Made by a program: the position numbers and the translations under genes
Assembly: GCA_046483505.1 (NCBI GenBank)
Contig: JAWODB010000022.1
Location: forward strand, 1-8,002
Source of the DNA: BS750m-G62 sp046483505
Lineage (GTDB): Bacteria > Planctomycetota > Phycisphaerae > FEN-1346
Direction: 5' to 3'
DNA: 8,002 nt
Part shown: piece by piece, positions 1 through 5,929 of the stretch
Layout: every line of letters starts with the position of its first letter
Position numbering within the stretch: position 1 is the first letter of the stretch
Notes under the pieces: model-generated
The model's database searches: none
The model's input: only the letters and a program-made list of their open reading frames with translations
What the model was told of the DNA's origin: nothing

Positions 1-703
1 GCCGCTTGTCGAAATCGTACTCCAGGTCGTAATAGATGCGGCTGAACTCGCTCAGCGGCTTGGCCCCGTACCGGCTGCGGACCCAATTCCGCTCCTCCAG
101 GGGCAGGTCGTTGTCGGCCACGTAGACCAGGAGCGGCCAGGGCATCTGGCCCAGCGGGATCTTCATGCCGCCCGCGTGGTCCACGTAATCCTGGAACGAC
201 TCCTCCATCGAGGGGATCGGCCGCTCATCGCCCACCCATCCGAGGCGCGGCTCGCGGACGGACTTCTCGCCGGCCGTCCCGTAAACCATCGCAAACGCGA
301 GCGCCAGGTGGGGGTACGTCTCGACCTTCTCGGGGAACGCCTTCCGCAGGGCCGCCACGCGGTCCAGGATGCGGACGTCCACGTCCGACGTCGGATGCAG
401 GCCGAGGAGGACCGCGTCGCGCAGGTCCTGGTGGCCGAGGACCCACGTCCAGAGCGGTTCCGGAATGCGGTCCGGCACGTACGCCTCGCGGACGCGGGCG
501 GCCGTGTAGTCGCGGAACAGGCCGAGCAGGCGGTCGCTGAGCCGGTCCGTTGCCGCCGCCTCCTTCAGTTGCGAGAGGCGCACCCCGGCGGAGGCGTCGG
601 CCGACGGCTCCTCGTCGGGCGCGGCCGCCGGGGCCTGCCCCGCCGCCGCAAGGATCAGCGTCACGAACAGAACGAAGCGTACAGGCGTGAAGCGTGTCAT
701 CAT
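1..703 (-). CDS. Secreted protein of unknown function (3' end beyond window)
   Basis: Partial gene, about 234 residues visible, reading leftward off the window. The start is the ATG at 703-701, which overlaps the stop of the upstream lipoprotein gene as ATGA; a second ATG follows immediately (700-698), so the exact start is uncertain by one codon. The N-terminus is a clear Sec signal peptide: MTR, a hydrophobic core (about residues 9-21), then an Ala-rich cleavage region near residues 24-28 (APAAA). The mature part is soluble and mostly helical, with WVLGH around residue 80, MPWPLLVYV near 195 and YYDLEYDFDK at the visible end. I cannot assign a function. From memory, planctomycete secreted proteins with a similar MPW..L.YV...D.P..ER block continue into a transglutaminase-like domain, but that part would lie outside this window. 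The overlap suggests translational coupling with the murein-amidase-like gene and a shared role in the cell envelope. Confidence 0.8.
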   Translation of the reverse strand, partial: MMTRFTPVRFVLFVTLILAAAGQAPAAAPDEEPSADASAGVRLSQLKEAAATDRLSDRLLGLFRDYTAARVREAYVPDRIPEPLWTWVLGHQDLRDAVLLGLHPTSDVDVRILDRVAALRKAFPEKVETYPHLALAFAMVYGTAGEKSVREPRLGWVGDERPIPSMEESFQDYVDHAGGMKIPLGQMPWPLLVYVADNDLPLEERNWVRSRYGAKPLSEFSRIYYDLEYDFDKR

Positions 704-1662
704 CGGCCCCCCATCGCATCCTTGTTCGGTGACTCGTGTGCCTCATGGTATGATGTCCGACCGGTCATTTCAAGCGGTTCTCCCGCCAGGCGCGCCGCGT
801 CCGTCTCGGGCCGGATCACCCGCATCAGGGCCGACCGGTTCCGCGCCCACGCCTCGGGGCCGGGCGCGTCGCGCGGCAGTTCCAGCGTGAGGATGGGCAC
901 GTCGCGGTCCACGCCGGCCCAGTTGCCGAGGCTGCCGCGACAGGCCCCCAGGCTCGCCACGACGGGGTACCGGTTCTCGGCGCTCATCGCCCGGGCGAGG
1001 TACTCGGCCGGGCCGTCGAAGTTGTTGCACTCCCGCCCGTCGCCGATGGAGTGGATGGAGACGATCCGCGCCGGGGCCGTCATCGCGATGGCCTCCAGGA
1101 TGGCCCGCGTCTCCGGCTCGCTCTCCGGCCGCGGACCGCCGTACGTGGCGCGACCGGGACGGCGCACCGCCCAGTTGGCGGCCGCGAAGTTGCGGTTCAG
1201 GTCCACGCCCCGTGCGTTGACCCGCGTGCCGCACGCCAGGCCGTCCGGATTGGCGCGGGGCAGGACGGCCACGGGCGCGTCGTCCCAGCCGTCCGGGTCC
1301 TCGGCGAGCATCGCGACGAGGCGCCCGGCCACCTCGGCGCTGGTCGGCTCGTTGCCGTGGATGCCGCCGATGACGAGCGTCCCCCCGCCCCATCGGCTGA
1401 AGCGGTAGAGGACGAGCGGCCGGCCCTCGACGCTGCGGCCGAGGACGACCCGCTCGGGCCACGCCGCGGACGGGGCGGCCGGCGGGGACGAGGGGCGCGC
1501 CGGCGGTTCGGCCTGCGGCCCCGTCTCCGGCCCCTCCGGCGCGAGGTCCGTTATCGCCAACGGCGGGAGGTCCGCCGGGGCAAGCGCTGGCGGCTGCGCC
1601 GTGCAGCCGCCCAGTAGCATCATCGCGCCGACCGTCGCGGCACACCAGGCACGTCGCGGCAC
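700..1662 (-). CDS. M14-family zinc carboxypeptidase lipoprotein, MpaA-like (murein peptide amidase)
   Basis: Predicted 320-residue zinc peptidase of family M14, closest in motif order to E. coli MpaA, which cleaves the gamma-D-Glu-diaminopimelate bond of murein tripeptide. The GTG start at 1662-1660 is chosen because GGAGG (1673-1669) lies 6 nt upstream and a short lipoprotein signal follows at once: PRR, hydrophobic residues 8-17, lipobox LLGGC with Cys20. A Pro/Ala-rich linker (about 21-68) leads to the catalytic domain. Visible catalytic motifs are HGNE (zinc ligands His102, Glu105), RANPDG (136-141), RGVDLNRNF (151-159), AANW, SEPET (181-185), IHS with third zinc ligand His204, and TLEL with the probable general-base Glu261. 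The GSLGNWA stretch before it also matches MpaA. Unlike cytoplasmic E. coli MpaA, this protein should be membrane-anchored outside the cytoplasm. It is first gene of a two-gene unit and overlaps the next gene by four bases. Family certain; substrate inferred. Confidence 0.9.
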   Translation of the reverse strand: MPRRAWCAATVGAMMLLGGCTAQPPALAPADLPPLAITDLAPEGPETGPQAEPPARPSSPPAAPSAAWPERVVLGRSVEGRPLVLYRFSRWGGGTLVIGGIHGNEPTSAEVAGRLVAMLAEDPDGWDDAPVAVLPRANPDGLACGTRVNARGVDLNRNFAAANWAVRRPGRATYGGPRPESEPETRAILEAIAMTAPARIVSIHSIGDGRECNNFDGPAEYLARAMSAENRYPVVASLGACRGSLGNWAGVDRDVPILTLELPRDAPGPEAWARNRSALMRVIRPETDAARLAGEPLEMTGRTSYHEAHESPNKDAMGGR

Positions 1663-1668
1663 AGGGCA

Positions 1669-1673
1669 CCTCC
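1669..1673 (-). promoter_or_regulatory. Ribosome binding site deciding the GTG start of the M14 gene
   Basis: GGAGG on the minus strand, 6 nt before GTG at 1662-1660. It settles the start: the open frame extends far upstream, through the divergent promoters, but only this GTG has a good Shine-Dalgarno and places a lipoprotein signal at the N-terminus. Confidence 0.75.
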
Positions 1674-1690
1674 GAATCTCGGGCGGCCCC

Positions 1691-1719
1691 ATGCTACCGG
1701 CGGACGGCGGCCGGGTCAA
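1691..1719 (-). promoter_or_regulatory. Sigma70-type promoter for the M14 lipoprotein gene
   Basis: On the minus strand, TTGACC (1719-1714), a 17-bp spacer, then TAGCAT (1696-1691). The -35 box matches 5 of 6 and the -10 box 4 of 6 consensus bases. Transcription would begin near 1684, giving a leader of about 22 nt that carries the GGAGG site. Inferred from sequence match and position only. Confidence 0.6.
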
Positions 1720-1747
1720 CGCCGCGGACCGCCCTTCTCTTGACCCG
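1712..1747. promoter_or_regulatory. 8-bp inverted repeat embracing both divergent -35 boxes (possible operator)
   Basis: CGGGTCAA (1712-1719) and TTGACCCG (1740-1747) are exact reverse complements, 20 bp apart. Each arm contains the -35 box of one divergent promoter. The symmetry could be a by-product of two good -35 boxes placed back to back. However, the match continues two bases beyond the hexamers, so a shared operator is possible. Confidence 0.35.
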
Positions 1748-1768
1748 CCCCCGGCCCGCCCCGATAAT
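1740..1768 (+). promoter_or_regulatory. Sigma70-type promoter for the SAM hydrolase-bioA-bioD operon
   Basis: TTGACC (1740-1745), a 17-bp spacer, then GATAAT (1763-1768); each box matches the sigma70 consensus at 5 of 6 positions. The predicted start near 1775 leaves a leader of about 18 nt, just enough for the strong ribosome site at 1781-1786. This is the best promoter match in the window. Confidence 0.7.
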
Positions 1769-1780
1769 CGGCGCCGCAGA

Positions 1781-1786
1781 AGGAGG
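1781..1786 (+). promoter_or_regulatory. Strong ribosome binding site deciding the GTG start of the SAM hydrolase
   Basis: AGGAGG within the longer AAGGAGGTG, nearly a perfect anti-Shine-Dalgarno complement, 6 nt before GTG at 1793. It excludes the in-frame upstream extension, which would run back through the promoter into the divergent gene. Confidence 0.8.
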
Positions 1787-1792
1787 TGCACC

Positions 1793-2608
1793 GTGGCCAA
1801 GATCATCACGCTGCTGACGGACTTCGGCGTCGAGAGCACGTACCCGTCGCAGATGAAGGGCGTCATCCTCGGCCGCCAGCCCGATGCCGTCCTCGTCGAC
1901 CTGACGCACGGCGTCCCGTCGCACGACGTGCGGACGGCGGCGTTCATGCTGGCGGCGGCGGTCCCGGCCTTTCCCGAGGGGACCGTCCACCTGACGGTCG
2001 TCGACCCGGGCGTGGGCGGCACGCGGCGGGTGCTGGCGGCGGAGGCCGACGGCCACTGGTACGTGGCCCCGGACAACGGCATCCTGACGCTGGTCGCCCA
2101 GGGCCGACGCCTCTTCGGGCCGGACGCCGGTCCCGCCGCGGTCGCCGCCGTCGAGGACGAGACGCACTACCGCCGCGACGTCTCCAGCACGTTCCACGGG
2201 CGCGACGTCTTCGCCCCGCTGGCGGCGGCCCTGGCCGGCGGCGTGGACCTCGATTCCCTCGGTCCCCGCATCGACGACTTCGACCGGGTGGACCTGCCCC
2301 TGCCCGAGCGCGACGGCGGGACCATCCGCGGCCGGGTGCTTTACGTCGACCCGTTCGGGAACCTCGTGACAAACGTCGCGGGGACGATGCTCGAGGCGCG
2401 CGACACCTCGCGGGTCGAGATCCGCGTCTCCGGGGCGGTGGTCCGCGGCCTCTGCCGCGCCTACTGCGACGTCCCGCCCGGCATCCTGCTCGCCTACGTC
2501 GGCAGCGCGGGGCTGGTGGAGGTGGCGGTGAACCAGCAGAGCGCGGCCGTGCGGCTGGCGGCGGGCATCGGCACGCCCGTCGCCGTCCACCTGCCGCCCG
2601 CTCCGTGA
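1793..2608 (+). CDS. S-adenosyl-L-methionine hydrolase (adenosine-forming), DUF62/SAM hydroxide adenosyltransferase family
   Basis: Predicted 271-residue cytosolic enzyme that uses water to split SAM into adenosine and methionine. It has all the family marks: LLTDFG (7-12) with the ribose-binding Asp10, MKGVI (21-25), VDPGVGG (70-76), APDNG (92-96), FHGRD (134-138) and DPFGN (186-190) followed by TN. The catalytic Asp-Arg-His triad known from archaeal PH0463 aligns to Asp71, Arg78 and His135. The length fits the hydrolases. The roughly 20-residue insertion of the related fluorinase and chlorinases is not apparent, so a halogenase is unlikely. The GTG start is fixed by the near-perfect ribosome site. 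It is the first gene of an operon with bioA (7-bp gap) and bioD. Family certain; the biological reason for destroying SAM is unclear here and in the family generally. Confidence 0.92.
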   Translation: MAKIITLLTDFGVESTYPSQMKGVILGRQPDAVLVDLTHGVPSHDVRTAAFMLAAAVPAFPEGTVHLTVVDPGVGGTRRVLAAEADGHWYVAPDNGILTLVAQGRRLFGPDAGPAAVAAVEDETHYRRDVSSTFHGRDVFAPLAAALAGGVDLDSLGPRIDDFDRVDLPLPERDGGTIRGRVLYVDPFGNLVTNVAGTMLEARDTSRVEIRVSGAVVRGLCRAYCDVPPGILLAYVGSAGLVEVAVNQQSAAVRLAAGIGTPVAVHLPPAP

Positions 2609-2615
2609 GCGCGTC

Positions 2616-3986
2616 ATGACCGGCGACGCCGACGCGACATCCCGCCTCTGCCGCCTCGACCGGGCCCACCTGTGGCACCCGTTCACGCAGATGGCGGACT
2701 GGGTCCAGGGCGAACCGATCGTCATCGCCGCCGGCGAGGGCGCGTACCTCATCGACACGGACGGCCGGCGGTACCTCGACGGCGTCTCGAGCCTGTGGTG
2801 CAACCTGCACGGGCACCGGCGGCCGGAACTCGACGAGGCGGTGCGGCGGCAACTCGGCCGCATCGCCCACTCGACGCTGCTGGGCCTGGCCTCGCCGCCG
2901 TCCATCGAACTGGCGGCGGGGCTCGTCGACCGGGCCCCGGAGGGACTTACTCGTGTGTTCTATTCCGACGCCGGGGCCACCGCCGTCGAGATCGCCCTGA
3001 AGATGGCGTTCCAGTACTGGCGGCAGTGCGACCCGCCCCGGCCCCAGCGAACCCGCTTCGTCCACCTGGACGAGGCGTACCACGGCGACACGCTCGGGGC
3101 CGTGAGCGTGGGCGGCATCGACCTGTTCCACAAGACGTACCGGCCGCTGCTGTTCGAGACGCTCGCCGCCCCCGCCCCGTACTGCTACCGGTGCCCGCTG
3201 GGCCAGGAGCCGGACACCTGCGGACTGGCGTGCGCCGCGGCGATGGAGGACCTGCTCGCCGCGCATGCCGACGAGACGGCCGCCGTCATCCTGGAACCGC
3301 TCGTCCAGGGGGCGGCGGGAATGATCACCCATCCGGACGGCTACTTGCGGCGCGTCGCGGATGCCTGCCGGCGGCACGGGGTGCTCCTCGTCGCCGACGA
3401 GGTCGCCACCGGCTTCGGCCGCACGGGCCGCTTCTTCGCCTGCGAGCACGAGGGCGTGCGGCCGGACATCCTCTGCCTCGGCAAGGGCATCAGCGGCGGG
3501 TACCTGCCGCTGGCGGCCACCCTGGCTACCGAGCGCGTCTACGAGGCGTTCCTCGGCGAGTACGCCGAGTACCGGACGTTCTTCCACGGGCACACGTACA
3601 CGGGCAACGCCCTGGCGTGCGCGGCGGGGGTGGCGAGCCTCGGCCTCTTCGAGACGGACGGCGTTCTCGGGCGCGTCGGCGAAATCGCCGACCGCCTGGC
3701 CGAGGGTCTCGCGCCGCTCTCGGACCTGCCGCACGTGGGCGAGGTCCGGCAGCGGGGCGTGATGGTGGGCATCGAACTGGTGGCCGACCGCGCCACGCGC
3801 AGGCCCTACCCGCCGGGCGAGCACCGGGCCGCGCGCGCCTGCGAGGCGGCCGTCGCGCGCGGCGTCTGGATTCGGCCCCTCGGCGACGTCGTCATCCTCA
3901 TGCCGCCGTACTGCGTCACGCGCGACGACGTGGACCGCCTGACGGGCGCCGTCGCCGAGGGCATCGCCGAGGCGACCGAGCCATGA
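2616..3986 (+). CDS. bioA: Adenosylmethionine (or lysine)-8-amino-7-oxononanoate aminotransferase
   Basis: PLP enzyme (fold type I, class III aminotransferase, 456 residues) converting 7-keto-8-aminopelargonate to 7,8-diaminopelargonate in biotin synthesis. Visible marks: HLWHPFTQM (18-26), AHSTLLG (84-90), SDAGATAVEIALKMA (117-131), YHGDT (155-159), EPLVQGAAGM (227-236), DEVATGFGRTG (261-271) with the PLP-binding Asp261, GKG with Schiff-base Lys290, FFHGHTYTGN (322-331) and WIRPLGD (418-424). Arg420 aligns with substrate-carboxylate Arg391 of E. coli. The sequence follows B. subtilis BioA more closely than E. coli BioA, and Phe23 replaces the E. coli Tyr17. A Cys-containing insert (CYRCP, 190-194, and CGLAC, 202-206) is notable. 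The ATG at 2616 has only a weak ribosome site, suggesting coupling to the gene 7 bp upstream. The stop overlaps bioD as ATGA. bioF and bioB are not in the window. Confidence 0.95.
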   Translation: MTGDADATSRLCRLDRAHLWHPFTQMADWVQGEPIVIAAGEGAYLIDTDGRRYLDGVSSLWCNLHGHRRPELDEAVRRQLGRIAHSTLLGLASPPSIELAAGLVDRAPEGLTRVFYSDAGATAVEIALKMAFQYWRQCDPPRPQRTRFVHLDEAYHGDTLGAVSVGGIDLFHKTYRPLLFETLAAPAPYCYRCPLGQEPDTCGLACAAAMEDLLAAHADETAAVILEPLVQGAAGMITHPDGYLRRVADACRRHGVLLVADEVATGFGRTGRFFACEHEGVRPDILCLGKGISGGYLPLAATLATERVYEAFLGEYAEYRTFFHGHTYTGNALACAAGVASLGLFETDGVLGRVGEIADRLAEGLAPLSDLPHVGEVRQRGVMVGIELVADRATRRPYPPGEHRAARACEAAVARGVWIRPLGDVVILMPPYCVTRDDVDRLTGAVAEGIAEATEP

Positions 3987-4699
3987 CCGCCGGCTACTTC
4001 ATCACGGGCACGGACACGGGCGTCGGCAAGACGATCGTCACGGGCGCGCTGGCGGCGGTCCTGCGGTCGCGCGGCACGGACGTGGGCGTGATGAAGCCGG
4101 TCGCCACGGGGTGCGAGCGGCGGCGGGAAGGCCTCGTGTCGCCGGACGCGGAGTTCCTCGCGAAGGTGGCCGACGCCCCGGAACCGCTGGAGGCGATCTC
4201 GCCCGTCCGCTTCGCCGAGCCCCTCGCCCCGACGGTCGCCGCCGCCCGGGCCGGACGCGAGGTCGACCTCCACCCCGTCTGGACGTCCTGGCACCGTCTG
4301 CGGCGAGCCCACGACATCATGCTCATTGAAGGCATCGGCGGGGCGCTGTGCCCGGTCACGCCGCGGCAGACGGCGGCCGACCTCGCCCGCCGCTTCAACC
4401 TGCCCGTGCTGGTGGTGGCGCGGCCGGGCCTGGGGACGATCAACCACACGGCCATGACGGTGGAGGTGCTGCGGTCGCGGCGGCTGGCGGTCGCCGGCGT
4501 CGTCATCAACCGCTACAACCGCGACACCGAGGACGTGGCCGAACTGACGAACCCGGACGAGATCCAGCGGGTCACCGGCGCCCCCGTCCTCGGCCTCGTG
4601 CCGGAGGACAGGCGGACGGATTTCCGGGCGGGCGTGCTCGGCGAGGACGTGCTGGCGGCGGTGCGGCAAATGACGTTTCCCGACGCAGCGACCGTGTAG
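3983..4699 (+). CDS. bioD: ATP-dependent dethiobiotin synthetase
   Basis: Predicted 238-residue cytosolic enzyme that carboxylates 7,8-diaminopelargonate with CO2 and ATP and closes the ureido ring of dethiobiotin. The P-loop GTDTGVGKT spans residues 9-17 (Lys16, Thr17). KPVATGCE (38-45) carries the Lys equivalent to E. coli Lys37. LIEGIGGALCPV (114-125) is the second substrate loop. VLVVARPGLGTINHTAMTVE (142-161) and GVVIN (172-176) are the conserved strand and nucleotide-binding region. The length is close to the usual 220-240. The start ATG at 3983 overlaps the bioA stop (ATGA), a typical coupled pair. The open frame extends far upstream through bioA in the +2 register, but the P-loop position fixes the real N-terminus here. 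It ends the operon; the hairpin region at 4706-4741 follows. Confidence 0.95.
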   Translation: MTAGYFITGTDTGVGKTIVTGALAAVLRSRGTDVGVMKPVATGCERRREGLVSPDAEFLAKVADAPEPLEAISPVRFAEPLAPTVAAARAGREVDLHPVWTSWHRLRRAHDIMLIEGIGGALCPVTPRQTAADLARRFNLPVLVVARPGLGTINHTAMTVEVLRSRRLAVAGVVINRYNRDTEDVAELTNPDEIQRVTGAPVLGLVPEDRRTDFRAGVLGEDVLAAVRQMTFPDAATV

Positions 4700-4705
4700 A
4701 TTTCT

Positions 4706-4741
4706 GACCCGAACCGGGTGTCGGGATTATCCCGATGGGTC
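4706..4741 (+). terminator. Hairpin cluster after bioD, possible transcription end without a U-tract
   Basis: Two small perfect hairpins sit side by side: ACCCG/CGGGT (4707-4711 and 4715-4719) and TCGGGA/TCCCGA (4721-4726 and 4730-4735). GACCC (4706-4710) can alternatively pair with GGGTC (4737-4741) around the second hairpin. No T-run follows, so intrinsic termination is not well supported. The -35 box of the next promoter begins two bases later, at 4743. It could also be an operator or insulator. Confidence 0.35.
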
Positions 4742-4742
4742 C

Positions 4743-4770
4743 TTGAATTCGTCCCCCTCTATGCTATAGT
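4743..4770 (+). promoter_or_regulatory. Extended -10 promoter for the kinase/regulator pair
   Basis: TTGAAT (4743-4748), a 16-bp spacer, then TATAGT (4765-4770) preceded by TG and one base (TGC), an extended -10 element. The predicted start is about 4776-4778. This leaves an unusually long leader of nearly 170 nt before the kinase ATG at 4946. It lies in a local dip in GC content. Confidence 0.6.
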
Positions 4771-4775
4771 GTAAG

Positions 4776-4896
4776 CAACGGGCGATTGCGCCGCCCTGAG
4801 CCCGCTTCGAACTACTGCACGATACACATTGTCCCGACAAACAAGGCCGTTCCGACTTCACTTCGCCGGGGACGGCCGTCGAGCGACTGCCCGTTG
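4776..4896 (+). other. Structured 5' leader of the kinase/regulator transcript
   Basis: CAACGGGC at the predicted RNA start (4776-4783) is the exact reverse complement of GCCCGTTG (4889-4896), so the first bases could pair with bases about 110 nt on and close a domain. Inside are a hairpin TTGT-CCCG-ACAA (4829-4840) and a 9-bp stem with one G-U pair, GGCCGTTCC/GGGACGGCC (4845-4853 and 4869-4877). A small hairpin GGCG-ATTG-CGCC (about 4781-4792) would compete with the closing helix, giving two alternative folds. It matches no riboswitch or small RNA class that I can recognise. In a GC-rich genome some pairing is expected by chance, so the functional claim is weak. Confidence 0.35.
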
Positions 4897-4945
4897 ATTA
4901 GCACCGGGGGGAACACATCGGCGCTTGCTGCCGCGGGTGGGGTCG

Positions 4946-5911
4946 ATGAAGGCTGGGACACGTCTGTTTCTGCTGTTCGTGGGCATCGGCCTGGCCCTCT
5001 GGGTCGCCGACGCCACGATCGACGCCTACGTGTTCGGCCTCGGTTCCTTCCCCGACCTGCTGATCCTGTCCGTGCCGCCGCACGAACTGTACGTCCGGTC
5101 GCTGATTCTGCTGCCGCTGCTGGTCCTGGGCGGGGCGCTGGCGCGGCACGTGGCGCGGCGCCGGAAGGCGGAGGCCGTCCTGCACGAGCGCGAACGGGCC
5201 CTCCAGGCCTCCGAGAGCCTGCACGCCGAAGCCCAACGGGTGGCCCATGTCGGCCACTGGGAACTCGTCCCGGAAGAGGGCACGCCGACGTGGTCGGCCG
5301 AGATCTTCCGTATCTTCGGCCTGGACCCCGAAGGAACCGAACCCACCTTCGAGGAACACGAGCGGTACATCCACCCGGAGGACTGGCCCGCTCTGAACGA
5401 GGCCGTCGGCCGGGCGAGCCGCGACGGCACGCCGTTCGACATCGAGTTCCGCCTCTTCCGCCCGGACGGCGACATGCGGTGGATGCACGCCATCGGCACC
5501 ACCGAAACGCGGCCCGACGGAACGGTGGTGCGGGCCTTCGGTACGGCCCAGGACGTGACGGAGCGCCGGGCGGCCGAGGAGGCCGGCCCGCTGGCCCTGA
5601 CGGAGGAGGTCCGCGTCGTCCTGTACCGGTCGGCCCGCGAACTGCTGCACAACGTCGTGCGCCATGCCGCCGCCACCCGGGCCACCCTGGCGGTCCGCCG
5701 GGCCGACGACCACGTCCGCATCGTCGTGGAGGACGACGGCATGGGGTTCGACCCGGAGGCGGCCCGGGAGCGCGGCGGCCCGGGGGGCGGGTTCGGTCTC
5801 TTCGACATCCGCGAACGAATCGATTACCTCGGAGGAAGCGTCGACATTCAGTCGATACCGGAACAGGGGACGCGCGTCACCCTGACCGCCCCCCTGGAAC
5901 CGCAGGGTTGA
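4946..5911 (+). CDS. Membrane PAS histidine-kinase-like protein lacking a visible phosphoacceptor domain
   Basis: A 321-residue protein. Two membrane helices (about 5-22 and 52-67) flank a short loop with VPPHELYVRS, an N-terminal module seen in many PAS kinases. A charged, probably coiled stretch (70-100) leads to a PAS-3 type domain with its PAC tail (about 104-207, ending DVTERR). Then, after only about ten residues, comes a NarL-type ATPase domain: N-box RELLHNVVRHA (231-241), G1 box EDDGMGFD (262-269), G2 box GGFGLFDIRERIDYLGG (281-297) and GTRVTLTAPL (308-317). The HisKA_3 helices with the phosphorylated His, normally 100 or more residues between PAS and the N-box, are missing, so autophosphorylation in the usual way looks impossible. 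ATG 4946 was chosen for the G-rich site GGGTGGGG (4935-4942); TTG 4925 is an in-frame alternative. The response regulator starts 18 bp downstream. The reading frame is clean, so this is an in-frame domain loss rather than decay. Confidence 0.88.
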   Translation: MKAGTRLFLLFVGIGLALWVADATIDAYVFGLGSFPDLLILSVPPHELYVRSLILLPLLVLGGALARHVARRRKAEAVLHERERALQASESLHAEAQRVAHVGHWELVPEEGTPTWSAEIFRIFGLDPEGTEPTFEEHERYIHPEDWPALNEAVGRASRDGTPFDIEFRLFRPDGDMRWMHAIGTTETRPDGTVVRAFGTAQDVTERRAAEEAGPLALTEEVRVVLYRSARELLHNVVRHAAATRATLAVRRADDHVRIVVEDDGMGFDPEAARERGGPGGGFGLFDIRERIDYLGGSVDIQSIPEQGTRVTLTAPLEPQG

Positions 5912-5929
5912 GGGCACGGAGGAGATGCC

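Noticed and set aside
1793..2608. Possible fluorinase or chlorinase instead of SAM hydrolase.
   Set aside because: The length of 271 residues and the lack of the extra loop of halogenases fit the hydrolases, and the Asp71-Arg78-His135 triad matches the hydroxide adenosyltransferase members.
1944..3824. Long open frame on the minus strand (over 600 codons) opposite the SAM hydrolase and bioA.
   Set aside because: It lies antisense to two genes with complete family motifs, its translation is Arg/Pro/Gly-rich without domains, and stop-free antisense frames are expected at this GC content.
4801..4817. TTCGAAC (4806-4812) resembling a tRNA T-loop.
   Set aside because: Flanking bases do not form a T-stem, and no acceptor or anticodon arm can be built around it.
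4776..4945. Cyclic-di-GMP or other known riboswitch in the kinase leader.
   Set aside because: The conserved cores I know (for example the GEMM-type purine-rich junctions) are absent; only generic pairing is visible.
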